Assembly (NCBI GenBank): GCA_965214235.1
Contig: CBDCBH010000003.1
Coordinates: forward strand, 2,046,001 to 2,110,000
Length of the DNA stretch: 64,000 nt
DNA from: Ilyomonas sp965214235
Lineage (GTDB): Bacteria; Bacteroidota; Bacteroidia; Chitinophagales; Chitinophagaceae
Reading direction: 5' to 3'
Shown piece after piece: positions 9,064 to 17,099 of the stretch. A model generated the notes under the pieces. That model made no database searches. It was not told where the DNA came from and saw only the letters and a list, made by a program, of their open reading frames with translations. Positions within the stretch are counted from its first letter, which is position 1. Each line of letters opens with the position of its first letter. Both the position numbers and the translations under genes were made by a program.

Positions 9064-9320
9064 TGAGCAGACAAGAAATATTAGAGGGATTAAAAAAAGT
9101 TTTGGCGCCCTATACAGTAAATAAAGAAGTTCTCAATTCAATGAACGAAGACACGGATTTTATAAAAGATCTGAAAATAAATTCTGCCAACCTTATTGAC
9201 ATAATTATTGATGCAGAAGAAAAATACAATATTGCAATTGACGTTGATGCTGCTGAAAGAATACATACTGCCGGCGATTGTATAGATGTTATTTTGGATA
9301 AGCTTACTGAAAAAAGTTGA
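9063..9320 (+). CDS. Acyl carrier protein with an atypical attachment motif
   Basis: An 85-residue four-helix carrier. The residues DLKINSANLIDIIIDAEE place a serine where ACPs carry phosphopantetheine, but the usual Asp-Ser-Leu is replaced by Asn-Ser-Ala. Length and acidity fit an ACP. Its start shares one base with the ketosynthase stop and its stop overlaps the TTG start of the phosphopantetheinyl transferase, so carrier, ketosynthase and activating enzyme are made together. The altered motif suggests a dedicated carrier recognised by the neighbouring transferase; that is inference. Confidence 0.85.
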   Translation: MSRQEILEGLKKVLAPYTVNKEVLNSMNEDTDFIKDLKINSANLIDIIIDAEEKYNIAIDVDAAERIHTAGDCIDVILDKLTEKS

Positions 9321-9973
9321 TCAGCATTGGTAACGATATAGTTGCTCTCGACCGTACCAACACTCGCAGAACACTTGAAAAAAGATTTTATTCAAAAATT
9401 CTTTGCGAAGAGGAAGTTTACCTGTTCAACAACAATGCTTTCGAACTTAATTTTGAATACTTTATTTGGTTAGCCTGGAGTATAAAAGAATCAGTGTATA
9501 AATTTGTTAAGAGGCATTCTCATCAGGCTGCATTTTCTCCAACAAAAATTGTGGTAAAAACAATAGTCGAACCGCAGCAGCAAACCAAAATAAATCTGGA
9601 AAAAAATGAAGGCATTTCCTTCAATACAGCAGAATGTATTTGTTGCGGGGTTCTTTACAACAATGCTTTTTATTACACAAGATGTATTATAAACAATCAT
9701 TTCATTTTTACGGTTGCCAACGATACGGATTGTTTTAAAAAAATATATTGGGGCATACAAAATGGTAATGGTGATTCCTCCCATTTTCAATCAACACTTG
9801 TAAGAAGCTTCGCTTTAGAACGACTAAAACAACAATTGAGAACCGAAAATCTACACATTGAAAAAACGACAAGCGGCATTCCTTTCATAGTTCCACATAT
9901 CAATATCCCATTATCTTTCACACATCATGGGAACTATGTAGGTTATAGTTTTTTGTTAGAGGATATACATTGA
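9317..9973 (+). CDS. 4'-phosphopantetheinyl transferase, extended AcpS-like
   Basis: Starts at TTG 9317, overlapping the ACP stop by 4 bases; the next residues give ISIGNDIVALD, the metal-binding motif that in AcpS also lies at the N-terminus, so this start is convincing. Further on are WLAWSIKESVYK, the WxxKES core, and near the C-terminus SGIPFI followed by PLSFTHHGNYVGYSF, matching the G-K-P and SxSH segments. The motif order is that of AcpS, but the protein has 218 residues instead of about 120 because of a long middle insert (about 65-150). It should convert the ACP before it to the holo form. A true acpS gene lies 1.2 kb downstream. Confidence 0.78.
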   Translation: MISIGNDIVALDRTNTRRTLEKRFYSKILCEEEVYLFNNNAFELNFEYFIWLAWSIKESVYKFVKRHSHQAAFSPTKIVVKTIVEPQQQTKINLEKNEGISFNTAECICCGVLYNNAFYYTRCIINNHFIFTVANDTDCFKKIYWGIQNGNGDSSHFQSTLVRSFALERLKQQLRTENLHIEKTTSGIPFIVPHINIPLSFTHHGNYVGYSFLLEDIH

Positions 9974-10138
9974 ATTGACACTCTCAATCTTCTTGCTGAA
10001 AGAAGAAATTTTCATGCTGCTTTCCTTTGTTTTTCACTACTCACTGCAATCAAAAAAATCTTGTATTGTTTCTCTTGTCTTCAATCAGATGCTGCTATTA
10101 ATGCTATTTCATCATTGCATTCAAAGAAGAAGCGAACA
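9974..10138. other. Convergent gap without a gene
   Basis: 165 bp between two converging genes. A short open frame here (9975-10169) has no protein-like composition or start signal. I see no clear terminator hairpin. Confidence 0.5.
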
Positions 10139-11050
10139 TTATCTGACAACTTTATCGTATAAAAATTGAGCAGAGAAATCAGCGGCTTCTTTCCACCTTC
10201 GTTTCGTTGCTTTGCTTCTGAAAAGAGGGTTAAAATGTTTTTGTAATTCATGCCCATAACCTTCATAAACTTTGATTTCGTTGGGAATATGCAGGGCGTC
10301 TGCCTTTTTATGGATGGCCACACTTCCAAAAAAAGCCACGCCTTTGGTATCTACAGGAATCAATTTATCCTTCGCTCCACAAACACTTACAATAGGAACA
10401 TTAGCGCGGATGAGCCAATCTTTATCTAACAAAGCACCCCAAAAATTAATAACCGCCGCAATGTTCATAGTATTATACTTTCCACTATTGGCAATTGTTT
10501 TATTACTGTCTATCACGTTCTGCACATCAGCGCGGTTGCTGAAAACAGCTTGCAAAGCAATCATTGCACCTGCAGAGTTGCCGCCTACAATTATTTTATT
10601 TGTATCGATATGCAGTTGGCTTGCATTCGATTTAAAGTTATTTATCGCCAGTTGCAAATCATCAACACCATCATAACATGCCGACACCAGATCACGAAAC
10701 TTTCCTATTGGATGTTTTTTACTCAACCTATAATTGATGGCTGCTACCAGATAACCACGCTGTGCAAATTGGCGCCCCCATAGTTTGATTTCTTTTGCAT
10801 TTTTACTGCCATATTTAAAACCGCCGCCGTGCATCCAAATAATCAAAGGTCTTTTTAAAGATGAATCGTTTATGGGTTCGTACAAATCATATTGCCGGTA
10901 GTTTGTTTTTACTTCATTATTGTTATTGTAGAATAAATTTTTGCGAACTGTTACATTAAAAATGGAATCTTTAAATCGTCCCAATTTATTTGATTGTGCA
11001 TGTGAAACAGTGATGATAAAAATACAATACACAGAGAACAGTATTTTCAT
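10139..11050 (-). CDS. Secreted alpha/beta hydrolase (esterase)
   Basis: An esterase/lipase-type alpha/beta hydrolase. The oxyanion motif is WMHGGGFKYGS, the nucleophile elbow GGNSAGA, and a late His lies in YEGYGHELQ. I chose the ATG at 11050 because MKILFSVYCIFIITVSHAQ makes a clean signal peptide; the frame can be read 11 codons further upstream. It lies in reverse orientation between two pigment operons. Flexirubins are esters, so an exported esterase acting on the pigment is possible, but it could equally be an unrelated carboxylesterase. The family is sure, the role is not. Confidence 0.83.
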   Translation of the reverse strand: MKILFSVYCIFIITVSHAQSNKLGRFKDSIFNVTVRKNLFYNNNNEVKTNYRQYDLYEPINDSSLKRPLIIWMHGGGFKYGSKNAKEIKLWGRQFAQRGYLVAAINYRLSKKHPIGKFRDLVSACYDGVDDLQLAINNFKSNASQLHIDTNKIIVGGNSAGAMIALQAVFSNRADVQNVIDSNKTIANSGKYNTMNIAAVINFWGALLDKDWLIRANVPIVSVCGAKDKLIPVDTKGVAFFGSVAIHKKADALHIPNEIKVYEGYGHELQKHFNPLFRSKATKRRWKEAADFSAQFLYDKVVR

Positions 11051-11108
11051 AAATATGATTACCTGAAGCAATACTCTTAACAAATTAGGTGCTGAACTAC
11101 TTTACAAA

Positions 11109-11140
11109 TTTGATTGCCTATTTTTCTGCTTGTATTTTAG
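11109..11140 (+). promoter_or_regulatory. Candidate Bacteroidota promoter before acpS
   Basis: TTTG at 11109-11112, a 20-base spacer, and TATTTTAG at 11133-11140, one mismatch from the TAnnTTTG consensus. The acpS ATG lies 19 bases downstream. This would start the second plus-strand operon separately from the first. The match is by eye only. Confidence 0.4.
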
Positions 11141-11158
11141 CATATTCATTTATAAAAA

Positions 11159-11533
11159 ATGGTTGCAGGCGTAGGTATAGATTTAATAGAAGTTGAAAGA
11201 ATTAAACACAACATCGAAAAAGATACAGGGTTTAAAAAAATGATTTTTTCTGAAAAAGAGATTGCTTATTGTGAAGTAAAAACAAACAAGTTTGAACATT
11301 ATGCAGCAAGGTTTGCAGCAAAAGAAGCCTTCCTGAAAGCGATTGGAACAGGTTGGACTGAAGGTACGCATTTTAATGAAATTGAAATTGTAAGTGATAG
11401 TGAAGGCAAACCAGAGATGGTTTTATTGGGCAAAACCAAAAAGAGCTTATCAGGTTTGGCAATCATAAAAATTTTGGTTTCTTTGTCGCATTTAAAAACG
11501 CTTGCAACGGCAGTTGTGATTATAGAAAAGTAA
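11159..11533 (+). CDS. acpS: Holo-ACP synthase
   Basis: At 124 residues this is a standard AcpS: GVGIDLIEVERI with the magnesium-binding Asp at the N-terminus, FAAKEAFLKAIGTG as the WxxKE-like core, and ILVSLSHLKTLATA near the end. It transfers phosphopantetheine from CoA to apo-ACP. It is the first gene of an operon, 2 bases ahead of the ligase. It may be the cell's general acpS or one dedicated to the pigment carriers; the second transferase at 9317 makes the latter less needed. Confidence 0.93.
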   Translation: MVAGVGIDLIEVERIKHNIEKDTGFKKMIFSEKEIAYCEVKTNKFEHYAARFAAKEAFLKAIGTGWTEGTHFNEIEIVSDSEGKPEMVLLGKTKKSLSGLAIIKILVSLSHLKTLATAVVIIEK

Positions 11534-11535
11534 AC

Positions 11536-12828
11536 ATGAACGCTTCAGGAATCGCTTACCAATCCAAAGAAGAGATCAAGCGAATGCAGGAACAAAAGCT
11601 GCAGCAATTGTTGCAGGATGTTCTGAACAAATCTACTTTTTATAAAGAGTTATTTGCGAAAAACCGTATTGATATTTCTGCCGTAAAAACTTTGGAAGAT
11701 CTTACAAAACTTCCTTTCACAACAAAAGAAAACCTTCAAACAAACAATGATGATTTTTTATGTGTTGATAAGAAAGATATTATTGAATATACATCAACAT
11801 CAGGCACATTGGGCAGACCTGTAACCATCGCGTTAACAGAAAATGATTTGCAACGATTGGCAGATAATGAATACAATTCTTTTATTACGATTGATAGTTC
11901 TGCTGATGATATTTTTCAATTGATGGTTACACTCGATCGTCAGTTCATGGCAGGCATTGCTTATCAGATGGGAATCAGAAAATTGGGTGGTGGCATTATT
12001 CGCATTGGCCCTGGTGTTGCTGCTTTGCAATGGGAAACTATCCTGCAGCAACAACCTACAGTTATTGTTGCTGTTCCATCGTTTATACTTACATTAATTC
12101 ATTACGCAAAAGAGAATAACATAGACATAAATAAAACATCAGTAAAAAAAGCGGTTTGTATTGGTGAGAATATTCGCAATCCCGATCTTTCTTTTAATGC
12201 ACTTGGTAAAAAAATTACTGATGCCTGGAATATTCAGTTGTACTCAACGTACGCATCAACAGAAATGCAAACAGCATTTACAGAATGTAGTGCAGGAAAA
12301 GGTGGTCATCTCAATCCTGAATTACTTATTGTTGAAATAATAGATGAAAACAACAAACAAGTTCCTGCGAACACGCCCGGTGAATTAACGGTAACAACGC
12401 TTGGAGTGGAAGGTATGCCGTTGTTGCGTTACAAAACCGGCGATGTTTGTATGTATTTTGATGAGCCTTGCAGTTGCGGCAGGAATACGTTGCGTATATC
12501 GCCTGTTATTGGCCGCAAAAAACAAATGATCAAATTCAAAGGAACTACTCTTTATCCATCTGCTTTATTCGATTTGTTGAACGAAATAAAAGAAGTGAAT
12601 GATTACGTAGTTGAAGTATCAACAAACGATGTTGGGCTAGATGAAATTTTGTTGTACATACAGCCTGCTGTAATCAATGCAGAAAACGATTATCGCATTC
12701 GTTCTTATTTACAGGCAAGGTTAAGAGTAACGCCTTCTATAAAATATATTTCAGAAGAGGAAATAAAAAAGATGCAGATCAACGAAGCGGGCCGGAAAAT
12801 GATACGGTTTATCGATAAAAGAAGTTAG
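11536..12828 (+). CDS. PaaK-like AMP-forming acyl-CoA/ACP ligase
   Basis: A 430-residue adenylate-forming enzyme of the phenylacetate-CoA ligase type. Motifs: YTSTSGTLGRPV (phosphate loop), STYASTEMQ, CSCGRN, and GRKKQMIKFKG in the hinge before the small C-terminal domain. It follows acpS by 2 bases and precedes the ammonia-lyase by 43. The natural reading is that it activates the aryl acid made by the lyase (p-coumarate or cinnamate) and loads it on a carrier as polyene starter. The substrate is inferred from this pairing. Confidence 0.85.
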   Translation: MNASGIAYQSKEEIKRMQEQKLQQLLQDVLNKSTFYKELFAKNRIDISAVKTLEDLTKLPFTTKENLQTNNDDFLCVDKKDIIEYTSTSGTLGRPVTIALTENDLQRLADNEYNSFITIDSSADDIFQLMVTLDRQFMAGIAYQMGIRKLGGGIIRIGPGVAALQWETILQQQPTVIVAVPSFILTLIHYAKENNIDINKTSVKKAVCIGENIRNPDLSFNALGKKITDAWNIQLYSTYASTEMQTAFTECSAGKGGHLNPELLIVEIIDENNKQVPANTPGELTVTTLGVEGMPLLRYKTGDVCMYFDEPCSCGRNTLRISPVIGRKKQMIKFKGTTLYPSALFDLLNEIKEVNDYVVEVSTNDVGLDEILLYIQPAVINAENDYRIRSYLQARLRVTPSIKYISEEEIKKMQINEAGRKMIRFIDKRS

Positions 12829-12871
12829 CAAAAACAAACCGTTTCAGCGTTAGTTATAAATACTTTTGCTC

Positions 12872-14428
12872 ATGATTTTTATTGGACAAAATCAACTTTC
12901 GCCCGAAGATTTTTCTGCAATTTTATTTGATAAAAAAGAAATTGGGTTTACCGATGAATCACTAAAAACTGTTGATGAAAATTTTCGCTTCCTGAAAAGC
13001 TTTTCTGCTAATAAACTTATCTATGGTATTAACACCGGTTTTGGACCGATGGCGCAGTACAAAGTGAATGATGAAAACTTATTAGCGCTTCAGTACAATT
13101 TAATCCGTAGCCATTGTTCAGGCGAAGGAAATCTTCTGCCTTCACTCTTTGCAAGAGCTGTAATGATTGCACGTTTAAATAGCTTAATGAAAGCTTATTC
13201 TGGCATTCATACAAATTTGGTTGAACTTTTAAAAGAACTTATTAATAAAGATATCAACCCATGTATTTACGAACATGGCGGCGTTGGAGCCAGTGGCGAT
13301 TTGGTGCAGCTGGCGCATCTTGGTTTTTTTTTACTTGGTGAGGGTGATGCCTGGTTTGAAAACAAAATAGTGGCGGCAAAAGAAATTTTTGAACGCTTCA
13401 ACATTCAACCATTAACTATTTATGGCAGGGAAGGTTTGGCTGTTATGAATGGTACTTCGGCAATGACGGGCATTGGCATGATCAACATCATTCAGGCACA
13501 AAAAGTATTTCATTGGTGTGTTTTATTGTCTGCCATGATGAATGAAGTAGTTGAAGCTTATGATGATCATTATTCTTATGAATTGAACATAGTTAAGCTG
13601 CATCATGGACAAAATAAAGTAGCCCAAATGATGCGTGATATTTTAAAGGATAGCAAAATGATCCGCTATCGGTCAGAACATTTGTATCATCCCGGTACTT
13701 TGCAAAAAGAAATTTTTGAAGATAAAGTGCAGGAATATTATTCACTGCGTTGTGTTACGCAAGTGTTAGGTCCGGTTTACGACACAATCCAACATGCAGA
13801 AAAAATTCTGGTAGATGAATTGAATTCTGTGAATGATAATCCTGTTGTTGATCATATCAATCAGAATATCTATCATGGTGGCAATTTTCACGGCGATTAT
13901 GTTTCGCTGGAAATGGATAAACTGAAAATTGCAATTACGAAATTGTCGATGCTTGCAGAAAGACAATTGAATTATTTATTGAATGATAAGCTCAATCAAA
14001 AATTTCCGCCGTTTGTAAATCTGGGCGTGTTAGGTTTTAACTTTGGAATGCAGGGCATGCAATTCACGGCAACATCAACTGTTGCAGAAAATCAAACTCT
14101 TTCCTTTCCTATGTACGTGCACAGTATTCCTAACAATAACGATAACCAGGATATTGTAAGCATGGGAAGTAATGCAGCATTAATCACAAAGAAAGTGATT
14201 GATAATTCTTTCACCGTTTTGAGCATTCAGGCGATGAGTATTTTACAAGCAATTGATTATCTCAATTGCGAAATTAAATTATCATCCGTAACAAGATCAG
14301 TATATCAGTCATTGCGAAAGATATTTCCAAAGTTTATTGAAGACAAAGCGAAGTATAATGACCTTAAATTGATAAGAGAATTTCTGCAAAAACAAAACCC
14401 GGTTTCATCCAATCAAACAAAAGAATAA
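12872..14428 (+). CDS. Aromatic amino-acid ammonia-lyase, probable tyrosine ammonia-lyase
   Basis: A 518-residue member of the HAL/PAL/TAL family with the Ala140-Ser141-Gly142 triad that cyclises to the MIO cofactor (GVGASGDLVQL), an early INTGFGPMAQY loop and HSIPNNNDNQD near residue 425. I chose the ATG at 12872; the frame also opens two codons earlier at a TTG. The selectivity pair, in NLIRSHCSG, is Ser-His, which in classical enzymes means histidine. The characterised Flavobacterium johnsoniae tyrosine ammonia-lyase, from memory, has the same pair in the same context and closely similar sequence elsewhere. With a PaaK-like ligase next to it, deamination of tyrosine to p-coumarate as polyene starter is the best call. 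Confidence 0.9.
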   Translation: MIFIGQNQLSPEDFSAILFDKKEIGFTDESLKTVDENFRFLKSFSANKLIYGINTGFGPMAQYKVNDENLLALQYNLIRSHCSGEGNLLPSLFARAVMIARLNSLMKAYSGIHTNLVELLKELINKDINPCIYEHGGVGASGDLVQLAHLGFFLLGEGDAWFENKIVAAKEIFERFNIQPLTIYGREGLAVMNGTSAMTGIGMINIIQAQKVFHWCVLLSAMMNEVVEAYDDHYSYELNIVKLHHGQNKVAQMMRDILKDSKMIRYRSEHLYHPGTLQKEIFEDKVQEYYSLRCVTQVLGPVYDTIQHAEKILVDELNSVNDNPVVDHINQNIYHGGNFHGDYVSLEMDKLKIAITKLSMLAERQLNYLLNDKLNQKFPPFVNLGVLGFNFGMQGMQFTATSTVAENQTLSFPMYVHSIPNNNDNQDIVSMGSNAALITKKVIDNSFTVLSIQAMSILQAIDYLNCEIKLSSVTRSVYQSLRKIFPKFIEDKAKYNDLKLIREFLQKQNPVSSNQTKE

Positions 14429-14429
14429 T

Positions 14430-15158
14430 ATGCGTTGTGCGTTGGTAACAGGCGGCTCAAGGGGTATTGGCAGAGCAATTTGCATTCGTCTTGCGAAAGA
14501 AGGTTTTTATGTATTAATCAATTATAAAAGCAACAAAACAGAAGCTGATAGAACGTTATCATCAATTAAAGAACAAAGCGGCAATGGTGAATTGTTGCCG
14601 TTTGACGTTGCCGATAAACAAGCTATAAAATCCATACTTGATAAATGGATTGAAAATAATTCTGATAAACATATTGAAGTGTTGGTGAACAATGCAGGCA
14701 TTAAAGAAGACGCGTTGATGAGTTGGATGAACGATGAGCAATGGGATAACGTCATCACCACAAACTTGGATAGTTTCTTTTATGTAACGCGGATTATACT
14801 AACGCAAATGCTGGCGAAGAAGTGGGGCCGCATCATCAATGTTGTTTCGCTGTCTGGCCTTAAAGGCTTGCCCGGACAAACAAATTACTCTGCAGCAAAA
14901 GCCGGTGTTATTGGTGCCACCAAATCATTGGCGCAGGAAGTTGCGCGTTATGGTATCACGGTAAATGCGGTTGCACCGGGCTTTGTAAAAACGGATATGA
15001 TTGAAGGTTTGGACGAAAAAGAAATGAGCAAAATGATACCTGCAAAACGTTTTGGACTGCCTGAGGAAGTGGCGCATGCTGTGAGCTTTTTTGCAAGTAA
15101 AGAAGCTGCGTATGTAACGGCGCAAGTGCTTTCCATTAACGGCGGCTTGTATTCATAG
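14430..15158 (+). CDS. 3-oxoacyl-ACP reductase (FabG-like SDR)
   Basis: A 242-residue classical SDR: cofactor loop TGGSRGIGRA, NNAGIKEDALM, catalytic Ser in NVVSLSGLKG and YSAAK as the Tyr-x3-Lys pair. It starts one base after the ammonia-lyase stop and lies 35 bases ahead of the hotdog gene. It would reduce 3-oxoacyl chains made by the cluster ketosynthases. A general FabG would look the same; the operon assigns it to the pigment. Confidence 0.9.
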   Translation: MRCALVTGGSRGIGRAICIRLAKEGFYVLINYKSNKTEADRTLSSIKEQSGNGELLPFDVADKQAIKSILDKWIENNSDKHIEVLVNNAGIKEDALMSWMNDEQWDNVITTNLDSFFYVTRIILTQMLAKKWGRIINVVSLSGLKGLPGQTNYSAAKAGVIGATKSLAQEVARYGITVNAVAPGFVKTDMIEGLDEKEMSKMIPAKRFGLPEEVAHAVSFFASKEAAYVTAQVLSINGGLYS

Positions 15159-15193
15159 TTTTCTATTCGCCGGTCAAACTTCGGTTTTAATTT

Positions 15194-15601
15194 ATGATCA
15201 CAGAAAATATTTTGCTTTTCATTCCGCAACGCGAACCATTTATTATGGTTGATACATTATTGTATGTTGACGAGGAAAAGGCAACAGCTAATTTTACCGT
15301 TACAAATACTAATGTTTTTTGTGAAGATGGTGTATTTTCAGAAGCAGGATTATTAGAAAACATTGCACAAACGGTTGCCGCGGGAAATGGTTACAATGAG
15401 CAAAAGGCAAATAAAAAAGTTTCCGTTGGTTATATCGCCGGTGTAAAAAATTTTGAAGTTTTTTTCTTACCAAAAGTGAACGATATGCTTACAACAGACA
15501 TTGCTGTAACCGGCAAAATTTTCAATATGACTACCATTAGCGGAAAAATTGTTTGCAATAATAAATTGGTGGCACAATGCGAAATGAAAATATGGCTCTG
15601 A
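15194..15601 (+). CDS. ApeP-like hotdog dehydratase
   Basis: A 135-residue hotdog-fold protein: REPFIMVDTLLYVDEE, then a central helix GLLENIAQTVAAGNGY. It lacks the HFP histidine of FabZ and keeps the acidic residue in the helix, as in the ApeP family of aryl-polyene clusters, which is thought to assist or perform dehydration. Last gene of the operon. Whether it is catalytic alone or a partner of the FabZ-like protein is open. Confidence 0.75.
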   Translation: MITENILLFIPQREPFIMVDTLLYVDEEKATANFTVTNTNVFCEDGVFSEAGLLENIAQTVAAGNGYNEQKANKKVSVGYIAGVKNFEVFFLPKVNDMLTTDIAVTGKIFNMTTISGKIVCNNKLVAQCEMKIWL

Positions 15602-16341
15602 ATCCATTTTAAAATACTGTTTATGTAAAGTGTTGATAGGCGTGATAAAGTTTGTATTTGCATAGCTAAAAAAATTTAATGAAATCGATAAGAGGATTAA
15701 AATAAGAAATAATTAATGATCCTGACAGCAAACAGGGCAAAAGCAACATGATGTTTCCGGTTTTTTAGCTTACTCTCTAACTGCGGATTGCCATCCTCCT
15801 ACACTCTTACCACTTCCCATACAATGCCTTTGTTATTGATAGCAGCCAGTAATTTTGCGCCCTTTTTGCTTCTGTGCTTTTTGACGCGATATTTGAGGTT
15901 GCGCTTCACAAAACCAGTATAGTGCTGTGCGTGGTGCAGCTTCTCTTTAAAGTGGATCAGGTGAACCATAAAAAACTGGGTTGTAAAAAAAACGGAAAAA
16001 AGAAAGCAGTTGAATAGGGCAGGCTGCGGCAGCCAAAAGGAAACGGAATAAAAACGGAAGTGTAGGAAAGGGTTGTGAGCTTCTTTGAAAGGCAAACCGT
16101 TCTTTGCAGCAGTCTCCTGGCTCCGGTGCTGAAAAAAGTGTTGACTCACTAAATGTTGTTAGTGTATTTTTTACCTGCCGAGTTTTTTATATTGTCAAGA
16201 ATAGTCTTGTTTGATAAAACCAAGTAATGAGTAAATCGTTCTTCCACATTTCTTGTTAGACAAATAAAGGGAAGAACCATGTAACCGAAGGCAGCCATTC
16301 CGTTTTAATTGCCGAAATTGCATCAAGTATTTCTCCAACCA
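15602..16341. other. Gene-poor region with a decayed GIY-YIG gene
   Basis: Apart from the GIY-YIG pseudogene I see no gene. At 16127-16148 GGTGCTGAAAAAAGTGTTGA resembles the ends of IS3-type elements and the similar string at 36506-36522, but no transposase lies beside it. Confidence 0.5.
15713..15969 (-). pseudogene. GIY-YIG endonuclease-like pseudogene
   Basis: From the ATG at 15969 the frame gives MVHLIHFKEKLHHAQHYTGF, then a basic stretch and GAKLLAAINNKGI and WEVVRV, the usual order of the short GIY-YIG nuclease family. A TAG at 15799-15801 then replaces the tryptophan normally found there. Reading through gives EDGNPQLESKLKNRK, and after a -1 shift CCFCPVCCQDH and a stop at 15713, restoring the CPxC end of the family. 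With both lesions repaired the length (about 85 codons) is normal, so this is a gene inactivated by a nonsense mutation and a frameshift. Confidence 0.72.
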
Positions 16342-17049
16342 ATGCAACAACAACTAACATATATTTCGGTAGATGACGATGAGCTTGATCGCTTACAAGT
16401 TGAAGCAATGGCTTCTTCTTTTTCTTTCTTACAAAAAATAGGAGCATGTGGTAATGCCGTTGAAGGTTTTGAAATGATTTCTTTTTTAAAACCTGATATT
16501 GTTTTTGCCGATATTGAGATGCCCGGTGTAAGCGGTATTCGCATGGTGCAAAAACTTGCCGGTGAAGTAGCAGCACCGGTATTTATTACTTCGCATCCTG
16601 AGTTTGCGCTAGATGGTTTTGAATTGCAGGTATTTGATTATTTATTGAAACCGGTAAGCAGCGAACGGTTTGAAAAATGTGCGCTGCGATTGAAAGATTT
16701 TTTTGAATTGCGCACCAATGCTTTTGCCTTTATAAAAGAAGAAGAACACAATTACATTGTTATCAAACAAGGGCACGATAAACACAGGTTACCAGTAAGC
16801 GATATTGTTTACCTTGAAGCCATGCGCGATTATACAAAACTGGTAACGGCATCAAAAAACTATCTTGTGCTGGAAACGTTCAGCAAAATGCTTCAGCAAT
16901 TGCCACCCGAAAAATTTGTAAGAATTCATCGCAGCTATATTGTAAATAAAAACAAAATAGATGCTGTTCAAAAGAATAAAATAAATATTCTGTCAGAAGA
17001 ATTGCCAGTGGGCAAATTGTATAAGCACGCGCTGCTTTTTACCGATTGA
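16342..17049 (+). CDS. LytTR-family response regulator
   Basis: Receiver domain at about 1-120 with acidic pocket VDDDELD, phospho-acceptor Asp57 in FADIEMPG, and the conserved Lys in YLLKPV. The LytTR DNA-binding domain follows at about 135-235, with IVYLEAMRDYTKL and FVRIHRSYIVN. I chose ATG 16342, since the frame upstream begins only with a TTG and adds 11 unconserved residues. The downstream kinase frame overlaps its stop, so the two form a two-component pair of the LytS/LytR-like kind common in Bacteroidota. Targets may include the exported-protein genes downstream, by position only. Confidence 0.9.
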   Translation: MQQQLTYISVDDDELDRLQVEAMASSFSFLQKIGACGNAVEGFEMISFLKPDIVFADIEMPGVSGIRMVQKLAGEVAAPVFITSHPEFALDGFELQVFDYLLKPVSSERFEKCALRLKDFFELRTNAFAFIKEEEHNYIVIKQGHDKHRLPVSDIVYLEAMRDYTKLVTASKNYLVLETFSKMLQQLPPEKFVRIHRSYIVNKNKIDAVQKNKINILSEELPVGKLYKHALLFTD

Positions 17050-17099
17050 TATTTTCATTTTTTGTTTGTTTTTATCACTTTTCCATTTTTGAAACCCAT

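Noticed and set aside
9975..10169. 64-codon frame after the phosphopantetheinyl transferase
   Set aside because: It overlaps the end of the converging esterase gene and lacks protein-like composition.
12872..14428. Histidine ammonia-lyase (HutH)
   Set aside because: The Ser-His pair alone suggests it, but the rest of the sequence and the pigment operon fit tyrosine ammonia-lyase better.
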